Origin: Phlegmacium glaucopus
Lineage: Eukaryota > Basidiomycota > Agaricomycetes > Agaricales > Cortinariaceae
Assembly (NCBI GenBank): GCA_015039465.1
Contig: MU129988.1
Coordinates: forward strand, 129,356-193,355
DNA length: 64,000 nt
Direction: 5' to 3'
Shown here: positions 32,166 to 42,424 of the stretch, in pieces
How positions within the stretch are numbered: position 1 is the first letter of the stretch
How the letters are laid out: every line of letters starts with the position of its first letter
Position numbers and translations under genes: made by a program
Notes under the pieces: generated by a model
The model's input: the letters and a program-made list of their open reading frames with translations, nothing else
Told to the model about the DNA's origin: nothing
The model's database searches: none

Positions 32166-33860
32166 ATGACCTACTCTTATAGCTCTCTTCCCGTAGCCGA
32201 TGGATCGGTCGACGAGGGAAAGTTAAACTCCAAGATTGCAAGAAGGAGGCGAACTTTCTTTACGTTCCTTGGCTTTGTTTTCTTGTACATGGGGTTCTTG
32301 GTTTATAAGAATGGGGGGATATGGAAGGCATGTCATAGTGCATTTTATCGGACCCTTGGGACGGATAGAAATATTTCAAACTTGTCGATCTCGAGTGGCA
32401 AACTTTATGACCTACCATCAGGAGATAAGATTCCTGCTGTTGCTCTAGGTGTGCTTTTGAAGAATTTCTCATTTCAGAAACACTTTTTAATGGATGTCAG
32501 GCGTCTGGCGTGCTAGCCCAGGTGAAGTGGGACCAGCAGTCAAAGTGCGTTGGGGGGGCCATTCATTTATCATTAACCACAATCAAGTTCATTCTTTGGT
32601 TATTATAGATGGCACTCAAGGCAGGTTATAAACACATTGATGGAGCGTGGATCTACGGTGTATGTTACTTCAAACTTCCCAACTCGGACTCAAATATATA
32701 TGCGCGTATAAACTAATCTTATATCTCTCAGAATGAAGCCGAAGTCGGGGAGGCACTCAGATCCAGCTCGATACCACGTTCCGAGATCTGGTTGACCTCC
32801 AAGTTGTGGAATACCTTTCACAATCCGGGAGATGTTGAAAAGGCTCTGGACGAATCGCTTCAGAAGCTTGGTGTAGATTATCTGGACTTGTATCTCATTC
32901 ATTGGTAAGAACGAGGCTTTCTTTTTTTTTACTTGACCCTTCAATTTTGTGATGCGTGATCCGTATACAGGCCTGTAGCGTTCAAAAACGCTAATAACCC
33001 TCCAGAGGTAGATATCGAGCTTTCAGACAACCCTTATCCCACTTGGCAGAAGCTCGAGGAGATGGTAGAGAAAGGCAAAGTGAGAAACATTGGTATTAGC
33101 AAGCAAGTTCACCCTGCCTTGATTCGAGATGGTAAAATTAAGATTGACTGGTTTTTTAGCTTCAATATACGCAGAATTCAAAACTTGACTGCAAACCCAC
33201 TCAAGATAAAACCAGCTGTAAATCAAGTCGAGTTGAATTATTGGAATCCTCAACCGGAATTAGTGAAGGTAAGTAAAATAAAAAATTAGCATGAAAATCA
33301 AATATATTTAATGAGACCTTTTGTTTCTTTTTTTTGTTGTTGCGGGGGGCAGTGGTCTAAAGAGAATGGAATTATTTTAGAAGCATATTCTCCGCTGGGA
33401 AGTGCAGAGAAAGTAAAACAAACCTTGGAAGTCCCTGAGGTTCGTCGCTTTGCCTTCCATAATAAGGTATTATGTAACAAATAATAACAAATCTGTGACA
33501 CAACAGATCAAAAGTGTGGCGAAAGAGCTGGGGATAACTCCTGCACAGGTTTACCTCTCGTGGCACGTTCAGCGAGGTGTACGTCCTGGCTAGACGTAGT
33601 ATCTACGCATTGATACCTGATTGTATCACTTTTTTTTACAGACTGTTGTGCTTCCCAAAAGCGTTACTCCAACCAGGATAGAGGAGAATTTGAAAGGTAT
33701 CTAAAAAAAACATTCTTGTGAATATGTCGGCATTGACTGTGCATTTATAGTGTTTAAATTACCGAAAGATGCCTTTGAACGGGTTGAGCAGGCGGCTGTT
33801 GGGCATCCGCCTTTGAGGGCTGACCCGAGTGAGCGATGGGGTTATGATATTTTTGGCTGA
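32166..33860 (+). CDS. Aldo-keto reductase with an N-terminal membrane anchor
   Basis: AKRs reduce aldehydes and ketones with NADPH. The first exon encodes MTYSYSSLPVADGSVDEGKL, a basic RRRR cluster and a hydrophobic segment (TFFTFLGFVFLYMGFLVY), which suggests a type II membrane anchor; AKRs are normally soluble. The barrel begins with KIPAVALG and VWRASPGEVGPAVK. The catalytic set is visible: Asp and Tyr in AGYKHIDGAWIYGNE, Lys in IWLTSKLWN and His in DYLDLYLIHWP. Further motifs are MVEKGKVRNIGIS, PAVNQVELNYWNPQPELVKW, ILEAYSPLGSAEKVK, TPAQVYLSWHVQRGTVVLPK and SVTPTRIEENLKVF. The ATG at 32166 was chosen because it opens the membrane-anchor exon; TGA is at 33858-33860. About nine introns are present. 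Its leader is similar to relic sequence behind SDR copies 2-4. Confidence 0.88.
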
Positions 33861-35085
33861 GGCGTGGCCCTTTGTTTTGGAGAAATGCGAATACCGATGT
33901 AATATTGTAAGATTGAACGACATATGTATACTCAATGAAGGGTTAGTAGCAAACCCTTCCACCAATTTAAATTGACAAAAAAAAACCCCCAGCTTGCCCC
34001 TTGCAAGAAATCATATAAATCTTCCGAGGGCGTCCCAATGCTGACGAACTCGTATCCTTTTTGACCTTCTCTTTGGTTTCTCTGGTTCTATGGCCCAACA
34101 TACCACCGCAGATTCCAATTAGATGCCAGCACGCTGCTCACATAATATCCCTCCAATTTACATAAATAAGCCTGCCTCTTGCAAAAAACCACATCTAGGG
34201 TGTCCCAATGCTGATTTGCCGGCACGGTACTCACATAATATCCGCCGAGGTAACTGTGGTTATATCGAGGATTTTAGATTCGGTACATTCTCGGTGAAAT
34301 TGACTCGGGGAATCTGGTTACTTGTATGGAGTATTTTTAAGTACATTATGAAAGACAAAGATGGTAGATAAGTTCTCCTGTTCGGAATGCCAAAGCACTG
34401 GCATTTACCGACAAGTCGTGGCTGCGTAGCCCTAAGGAACTCATGCCAACTTCTTCGGAAAACTGAAGGCAGCCCGAAGGAAATAGTACCAGGCCGCAGT
34501 CAACAACAATTGGAGCCTGGATGAAATAGACTGCTGACAGTGCACCCAAGTTTGGGAGTATCGACATGACGAATTTGGAAATTAAGACAATAAATTGGGT
34601 TTTAAACTTTATATTTATTGAAAGAGGTATACTACTAGTAGTGATGGTATCGACACATGCCAAGGCGACCCATCGCACCGGAGTCACGGCTATCCAGATC
34701 AGCGTCGAGATATTTGTAAATGCAAGGGGCCGACGGGGATAGGGAAGAGCTGATTAATCTTATCGCGTAGGCGAATGGCGGGATTATTACCAAGGCGCGA
34801 TAAGAGCATACCGAGCTTGGATCGAAACGTTGGTGGATTTTTTTTTTAGAAGGCCCAAAATCAACTGGGATGTAGGTCTGTATAGGCTAGAAATGGGGAG
34901 GCCGTGGGAGTATAATCATCGGAGAGTTATCGGAGTAAGAGTGCAAATCGCGATCTGCTCTCCGAGTACGTGTGAGAATTAAAAACTAGCCCTAAATTGT
35001 TTCCCACGAGTTGAATCGCGTTTGTGGGCTCCATTACGCGGCCTTTTCTCCTACGATCACTCTCTTCGTTTTTCTCTCAGAAGTC
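33861..35085. other. Intergenic stretch with a partial tandem duplication
   Basis: This 1.2-kb region holds two diverged copies of a segment (from about 33991 and from about 34169). Each has GCyTGCCyCTTGCAA near its start, GTCCCAATGCTGA in the middle and CTCACATAATATCC near its end. A minus-strand ORF at 34346-34687 shows no recognisable protein. Confidence 0.4.
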
Positions 35086-36347
35086 ATGGTATCAACTTCA
35101 CACCCTACTCAACAGTCCTTCAATCCCTACACAGAGAACGGAGGCACAATCTTGGCGATCGCTGGTGCTGACTTCACCGTTATTGCTGGTGATACTAGAC
35201 AAAGTGAAGGATATAGCATACAAACACGATACGCACCTAAGGTGTTCCGACTGTAGGTCATCAGCCCTACTTCCCGATGCTAGACGTACTTAGTTTCCTT
35301 ACACAGAACGGACAAAGCTGTTTTGGCTGTAAATGGTTTCGCTGCAGATGGGAATATGTTCGTGAAGAAAGTACGCCAACGTTTGGAGGTGTGTATACAT
35401 TCTATCCCATTCTACGGCATCTTGATAACCAACATCTTATCATCAATAGTGGTACCGACACGCTCATGCAAAAGATATGCCTATTCGTGCCATCGCGCGT
35501 CTTATTCAAACAATGCTTTATGCACGCCGTTTCTTCCCATACTATGTCTATAATATTCTAGGAGGAATCGAGGATGATGGTAAGTTCAAGAGTTTGACTA
35601 TTAAATGACTGATATGACACGGCGTGTTACACAATTCCCATCTGTCGAGTTTGTTTATTCAAAGTAGCCGTACTGATTCTTTTTTCCCCAGGAACTGGCG
35701 CAGTGTACTCTTTTGATCCTGTAGGGTCATATGAACGCGAAGCCTGTCGCGCGGCCGGTGCAGCGCAATCATTGGTACAACCTTTCCTGGACAATCAGGT
35801 AAGGCTCACGTCTATTAAAACAAACGAACGAACGAACCGAATTGTCAACGTCTGCCGTCAATCAGACAGAATCCGACCCTTTACCGATTCGCTCCTGCAT
35901 TCAGTTTCTGTTTACATCTATCTTCACTTGTCTACTTTGATGTTGTTAACGTATTTTTCGCAGATCTACTTCAAAAATCAGACGCCTGCTTCAGGGACAT
36001 CCTTCCCAAAACACCTTCCATTGTCCACCGTGCTGTCCCTCGTGATCGATTCGTTCACTGGTGCAACAGAACGACACATCGAGGTTTGTTTCTTTTTGTT
36101 CTCATTATCGTCCATACTTTGAACCGTCGGCTTATTTCCTCTTCTTCAACCTTCTATGTCTGTTGAATATCTATGCTCATGGGATCTCTTTGATTAGGTT
36201 GGAGATGGTCTAGAAATATATGTTGTGCTAGCCCCAAACAGCAATTCCTTCCAAGGCCTTCAAAGTTATCGCGGAGTTGAAGAGGTGACGGTCACTGCAG
36301 ATGGCGAGAGAGTGTTTGTCATCAGAAGGGATTTGAAGAAGGATTAG
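35086..36347 (+). CDS. PRE7: 20S proteasome subunit beta type-6 (Pre7/PSMB1)
   Basis: This is a non-catalytic beta subunit of the 20S core particle. The ATG at 35086 gives [80 protein letters not shown], then after an intron [60 protein letters not shown] and [12 protein letters not shown]. The C-terminus reads [31 protein letters not shown] and the end [11 protein letters not shown]. All segments match beta-6 in order and length. A Thr1 nucleophile with a cleavable prosegment is absent, as expected for this subunit. Five or so introns are present. Confidence 0.93.
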
Positions 36348-38173
36348 TGGCCGCGATTTCCATTCAGAAAACATGTCGTCCGTCGTGTATATCAGGATCT
36401 ACGCACTTTTTTGTCGTCCACCTTGCCCTTGCCGCGGTCTGATCGATTTTCAGACTTTCTTGTCAGGTCTTGCGAACAACATTGTGCGCTGTTCGCTTGC
36501 CCCAGAGTTATTTTTATCAGTCTCATAGATCTCAAGTATTTTAGTCTACATTTCTCGACTTGGGACAACCAAGTTGTGAGCGACGTGTATTCTTGTACCT
36601 TTCTTGCTCGTCTATTGTATTGTACGTATTGGTACTCGTCTCGAAGTCTGATTTGAAATTAACTGCCTGTCCTTATGAAGTACCACGTTCGAAAAGATAT
36701 AGGGACATTGGAAACTTGATGGTGGTAATGCGAGAGTTTCGAAGCAGGGATGGTGAATGGTCCAGACACGGCACCTGTGAATGAAGTCCACGGTTCAGGC
36801 TATTGATCTTAGGTTTCATGGGTTGAGGGAAAAGGGTGGGGATAGGACAGGACGATAAGGTTAAGGCTCAGGGTGTCAAGGCCGACTACAGAGCGAAATC
36901 TTGCTTTTAGAAAGATGCGGTAGAATCCAGAGAAATTCTTATGGCATTAGTATGGTACGACTATACCCCCCTGGGAGCCGCATTTCTGATTGAAGAGTTG
37001 CACCTTCTCAGACCCCTATAGCATCACATTCAGAACTAGCAAAGTGATTCTGGTTGGACTTTTGTTGCTGAGCCCTGACACTCACCTGTGTTTCTCTACA
37101 GATGGAATAATGTTAATACCCCAATTATCCACTAAGGGCATCTCCCCGCCCCTCCGCACTCAGCTCAGATCGACCCTCAAGTTCGATAGCCGTTGTTGGT
37201 CGGAACTTGATTGTGCTTCTGTATTTGTCCAACATTGCCTCTCGGATGGGTCCAGAAGGCCACGTCGTCGGAGGGTGTCCGATATGCAAGCCTCCAAGTA
37301 TCGAGGAATGTAAACTGGGTTTCGATTGTGGCGAGTCAGGAGTATTTCGTACGAAGGAGTGCGATAAATAGAAGGGATAGCAGTGGTTGATGAATCCATC
37401 ATCCCGGGCGGCAAGCCACACTGGAGTCCAGTAACCCGATGCGAGGGGGTATTTCAAGATATCTTCATGGCTGCCTATTTCGCACCAGCAGGTCAAAGTC
37501 TTGAAAACCGGTTGAGAAAGTATCAAAGAAAAACTTAGAAACGAAGCCAACGTACTAGGCTTAGTAGAAAACATCACACCCATCCAAAGGGTCGACTGCT
37601 GTCCGATGCACAACGAGGGTGGTTGTGACTATCGAATAGGTTGAACATGTTATCCAAGAAGCTGACCTTGAGCTTAAAGGATTGGTTGTAGAGTGAGAGC
37701 TTGCAAGATGCCATGCTGTAGGGCTTAGTCACCCATCGGGTCAACCACTCGAGCAGCCACCTCCGTTCTTCAAGCTGATATCGATGGCATTAAGTATTGG
37801 AGCTCGTCGCTGTTGATGAAAGATACAAGTAAAAATAAAATATAAAAATAAAACCTGTGACACGGGTTGTCATATGTTGTCAGGGAACCAGGGTCACACT
37901 GCGAAAAGTGATGGCGTTGAGCAACTTGTCCTGAGTTTGCATCTCATCCCCTAAGAACATTCCAACTGTTTTTTCTTACCTTCCGAGTTCTCCTCCTAGT
38001 ATCGCTTGAGGCGGTCTTGGTCACTAATATTTGACCAGAGAACAACAAGGTAGAAAACCAAACAAGGCCAAATTTGGCACTCCACTCGTTCACCCACCCA
38101 CTTGCCAACAACCCCTTTCCACGACGACTCATTGAACAAACGTCATATACTGCAAGATATTCCGAAACGATAC
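36348..38173. other. Gene-poor stretch, 1.8 kb
   Basis: No convincing coding region was found. The longest ORF (minus, 37125-37613) begins at a non-ATG codon and has no domain. The last 150 bases presumably hold the ROT1 promoter. Confidence 0.4.
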
Positions 38174-39074
38174 ATGATTCTCACTTCTCTCCTCACCCTG
38201 GTGCTAGCATCATTCACCGGCACGGCATCAGCACAAAACATAGTCTACGATTCCATACACAATGTAACAGCTCTTAGCGGTACTTGGAGTTCAGGAAGCA
38301 AAGCTGTTCTTACGGGTTCTGTGAGTCTCTTTTTGGAAATTTTCAGTACAACGTCTTTTGTTTTGACCTCCTTTTCGTTTTTGTGTCCTAGGGTTTCGCA
38401 AACCCTGCCAATATGTCCTTCACTTATCCAGCAACGACAGGAATCTCGTACTCGTTGTGCGTGTTTTCACTACTTCCCCCTTGATATTAGTATTATCGGG
38501 CTGATGTTAACGTGATTGTTCAGTACGGATGATGGATTCTATGAAATTTCGCGGTATCGGTTCAATAGCAATGGTGCGTGAAATTCCAACCTACTTTACT
38601 TCCTCGTATTCTTATGCTCTATTCTTTTCATCGCCAGGCTCAGAACCAACATGCATTACCGGCGTGATGGCTTGGGTGCATGGGACCTACACTTTGAACC
38701 CTAATGGATCTATAACGACCATACCTTTCGGCGACGGATATCAACAAATCCAAGACCCATGCGCAGCCACCTCCAACTTTATTGAAACCTACAACCTCAC
38801 AGAGTATTATCAACAATGGAGAATTTTCCTAGATCCAGATTCAGGGCCTCATCTCCATTTATTCCGATTTGACGGTGCGCCACTCGCGCCTCAGTTCCAA
38901 ATATCGACATCGCCAAACATGCTTCCAACACGATTGCTGCGGAATGTAACTACTGCATCCCCACCTTCAAGACGCTCTCTGTCAAGTGCTGATAGCCTTC
39001 TGGGACCACAGTGGACGCTAGGGGTTGCGACTGCTGCGGCAGTGGTTCTGATGGCAGCATCAACGATGCTATAA
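38174..39074 (+). CDS. ROT1: ER membrane chaperone ROT1
   Basis: Rot1 is an essential fungal ER membrane protein that assists folding and N/O-glycosylation of secretory proteins and is needed for cell-wall glucan synthesis. The ATG at 38174 opens a signal peptide (MILTSLLTLVLASFTGTASA). Exons then give VTALSGTWSSGSKAVLTGSG, FANPANMSFTYPATTGISYS, TDDGFYEISRYRFNSNGSEP, TCITGVMAWVHGTYTLNPNG, DGYQQIQDPCAATSNFIETY and WRIFLDPDSGPHLHLFRFDG. The protein ends APLAPQFQISTSPNMLPTRL and a C-terminal membrane helix (WTLGVATAAAVVLMAASTML). Several N-glycosylation sequons (NMS, NGS, NLT, NVT) are present. The order, size and topology are those of the Rot1 family. Four exons are separated by short introns. 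Confidence 0.92.
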
Positions 39075-40635
39075 CCATCCTTCAGCAGCATCATATGTAT
39101 CTTTGGCATATGGTCGTTGTGGGTCGTGCAGTAATGAAGTCAATCATCCCCTACCTCCTTTCCGTCACTTTCAAAAATCACAACTCCAGACACACCACTG
39201 GCATCATTGTAACCTTCTATCTCCATCCCAAACTCATTACTTATACTATTACATGCACACCCGCGGCCATCACTGGACCTCTCTTTTTCAACTATCTATT
39301 ACCTTTTTTCTCTTTCCCCCCTCTTGCTCAACCCGAGCTCCATTTTTTTAGCATACATCCACGATCCCAACCTGTTTTCTCGTCCCCTCCAGAACTTTCC
39401 GCATATATGTATGAGCAGCCAGCCCTGATTCATACATACGTACTCGATCGTTAATTAGAAGACAGACAGACAAGTACAATGCCTCATCTACGGTATAGCA
39501 TGCAAGATACCCCTCACACGAAGCTTGCGGTTCATATACCATCATTGCTCTTTTCCCACTTCCTTCCCTCCAATTCATGTCCCTCGTCCAGCCGGGGGCT
39601 ATACGTTTCGATTCAGAGGTCTAGGAGAGGACTCGTTGAAATTCAGATCACATTCTTTTTTGTTTCTTTTTTTTTCAAGTAAGGAGATACCACATTTTTT
39701 CTCTTTTTCTCTTTTTCCTGATTAGTTTCGTTCTTGTCCTTGTCTATCTCAAACCATTTAATCAAGCCGTAGATCGGTGAATACAATAAAGTATACTTTT
39801 TACACGAGGTTCATTTGTAACACAATTATTCTAGAATGTGAACGTGTGAAGGGCGCATCAATCGATGTCACAACCTATATAGATCTCCTTGTGCTCCGCT
39901 CCTGCTCCAGAGTATGCGCATATGAACGTCATGGAGAATATTCATCGCTTGCTTGTATCTCTCTCTCCGTTGGACACGCAACTCTCCATCTCAACGGTGA
40001 TCTTTGGAGAAAGCTTCCGAGTCAATCCAGAATGTTGGACCATGCCTTGAAGCGCAATGTTGTACTCAATTGCTAGCCAAGGCACCAGCTCAAAAGATTA
40101 GATTCTGTTTCATACAACATGTCCTGGCCGATTGACAGTACACATGCTCCTCGAAGATTGTTCTCCACCAATAGATACTAGCACAAGAAACCTCGAGAGC
40201 ATCTACTGTTTCTTGACGGTCCCGGCGGCTTTTCTCCCACACATTGAATGGCACATTCCGCCTTCCCATGGTTATGGGAGCCTCACAAACCTTGGCGATG
40301 CCCAGAAATCACGGTACCACATCACGTTCGTTGAACTTTCTCATCTAGCACCTGTAAGTTCTGTCCCACTGCCAACAAATATCCTTTTACCCTGGTCTGG
40401 GCATCAACTCAAAAACATAAAGTGTCACTGGAGTTTCTCATCAAGTTCTTCCTAATTCCGGGTCGGGTACCACATCACCGTACTCGATAAAAATGGTAAT
40501 TATGGTCAGTGGATTGACCAGACCATGCGGGGAAGCGAACGTGGGTTGAATTAAAAGATCTATGTTTTCATCCATCTCAATAATATATAAACGATGCTCT
40601 TGAGAACAAAACTATCTCTGGGAGTCACTTTGAAA
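39075..40635. other. Gene-poor stretch, 1.6 kb
   Basis: It contains a pyrimidine/T-rich strip at about 39285-39345 and 39655-39720. The scattered short ORFs do not look like proteins. Nothing repeated was noticed. Confidence 0.4.
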
Positions 40636-42424
40636 ATGGTTCCTCTTCGAACCACCGCTCTCGTCCTCGCCAGCGCTATTGCGGTTTCTACCGCTCAAAG
40701 TAACCTCAGTAACATCAAGAATGTCGTTGTACTCGTCCAGGAGAATCGGTATGGCTGCAATATATATTTCCTATAGTAAATTTGCTTATAAAGAGCCTTG
40801 CTTCCTATTTCACAGATCATTCGATTGGCTCTTCGGAGATCTCTCTTATAGCACTGACATTGACAACCTCCGTAACTTGGGCCGGACATATTGCAATCCC
40901 GTAAGTTCCTTTTCCTATGGTAAACTAGCCACCGTGTGGTCATCACTGATTCACCGTATCCGACAAACGTTATTTCAGGCTAACGTAAGTGCCCCAACTG
41001 GTCCTCAAGTTTGCGCTGCAGCGACAGCTGCGAATGTATCTCCCGACGATCCAAACCATTCCGTCACTGGAGTTAACTTCCAAATCTTCTCTACCTTCCA
41101 CCCCAACGAGGCTTTAACCACTGCGCAAGTCGAGGCAGAGGAGACGATGCTTGGTTTCCTTCAAGAGCAAGAGATGGCTTTCAAAACCACCAGTCTTACC
41201 CGTGCGAGCGAGAGTATCAATTACATCTCCCAGTCGCTCATTCCAGTGTACAATACTCTCGCCCAAGACTTTGTGATCTTCGATAGGTGGTTTGCTGACG
41301 TTCCTGGACCTACCGATCCTAACAGGTGATTTCTATCCAACCACTCATGTGGTTCTTGATTTCGTATTTATTTCGACTTTCCTAATAAACTAATAGAGCA
41401 TATATAACATCCGGTGCTTCCCATGGACACGGAAAGAACGATAATTCATTCAGCACTTTCGGCCTGCCCCAACGTTCTATTTTTCAGCAGCTTTCAGAGA
41501 ATAACGTCACTTGGATCAACTACTTTAACTCTAGCTTCAATCCAGATGCCGAGTTCTACTCCTGGACACAGACGCAGGGCAAGGTCGCTACCAACGTTAA
41601 AGCCATTGCACAGTTCTTTACCGACGCGAGAGCTGGAACGCTTCCTCAATTCAGTTACATTAACCCTGAGGTGCACAATTTAAATTTCCAAGAGTACTCC
41701 ACATACGGATGCCCTAATTATCTTCTTTTTTCTCGACGCATTAGTGCTGCAGTTTCTCCTCCATGCATCCTCCCAGTCCAATTAACGATGGTGAAGCGTG
41801 GACTAAATCGCTCTATGAAGCTATTCGCAGTGGTCCTCAATGGAATCACACTTTATTCATCATCACTTTTGATGAACACGGCGTATGTATTTACACATCC
41901 TCATCTCACAATATTAACTCGTCCGATTTATCAATTCCCCACAGGGTTTTGCCGACCATGTCCCTCCTCCTGTTGGCGTTCCTAACCCCGACGGCCTAAC
42001 CTACACCGAAACTGCTGGTGATGGCAAAAGTTACACCTTCAATTTTAACCGCCTTGGAGTCCGGTGAGTCTTCATCCAAAGTCATTCAGAAAGACGGTCA
42101 TAATTTATCGTATATCCCTCAGTGTCCCAACACTCTTGATCTCTCCTTGGGTTCAGAAAGGGGTCATCGAACACAACGGTATTAACAATGGTTTAACCTA
42201 CACCCACTCTTCCATTGCTGCATTTATCGCCAAGGCAAGTTTCTTCAATTTTTTTAGTTATTATGCCTAATACTGGCGGAATTTATTGCTACTCTGGCTA
42301 GCTTTGGAACCTCGACAATGGTACCCCTTTGACACCCCGTGTGGGTTTCGCATCCTCCTTCGAGCATCTCATTACGAATACATTCCGTAATGACCCCCCG
42401 GTCACCCTTCCGAATCCAGCTTAA
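40636..42424 (+). CDS. Secreted phosphoesterase (PF04185; acid phosphatase / phospholipase C type)
   Basis: The family includes fungal phosphate-repressible acid phosphatases and bacterial or plant non-specific phospholipases C. The ATG at 40636 opens a signal peptide (MVPLRTTALVLASAIAVSTA). The spliced product continues IKNVVVLVQENRSFDWLFGD, the family hallmark (QENRSFD), LSYSTDIDNLRNLGRTYCNP, ANVSAPTGPQVC, NFQIFSTFHPNEALTTAQVE, LAQDFVIFDRWFADVPGPTD, PNRAYITSGASHGHGKNDNS, FSYINPE and the second metal site region FIITFDEHGGFADHVPPPVG. It then runs VPTLLISPWVQKG, YTHSSIAAFIAKLWNLDNGT and ends VTLPNPA. About eight introns are present and the stop is TAA at 42422-42424. Acid phosphatase activity is the more likely reading in a fungus, but this is inference. 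Confidence 0.85.

Noticed and set aside
19580..33860. Secondary-metabolite gene cluster
   Set aside because: SDRs, an AKR and an oxygenase elsewhere are suggestive, but no backbone enzyme (PKS, NRPS, terpene synthase), P450 or transporter is present; the SDRs are paralogues of one gene.
34346..34687. 113-codon minus-strand ORF
   Set aside because: Its composition is not protein-like, it has no motif, and it lies next to a non-coding tandem duplication.
37125..37613. 162-codon minus-strand ORF
   Set aside because: It begins at a non-ATG codon, has no recognisable motif and lies in gene-poor DNA; probably a chance frame.
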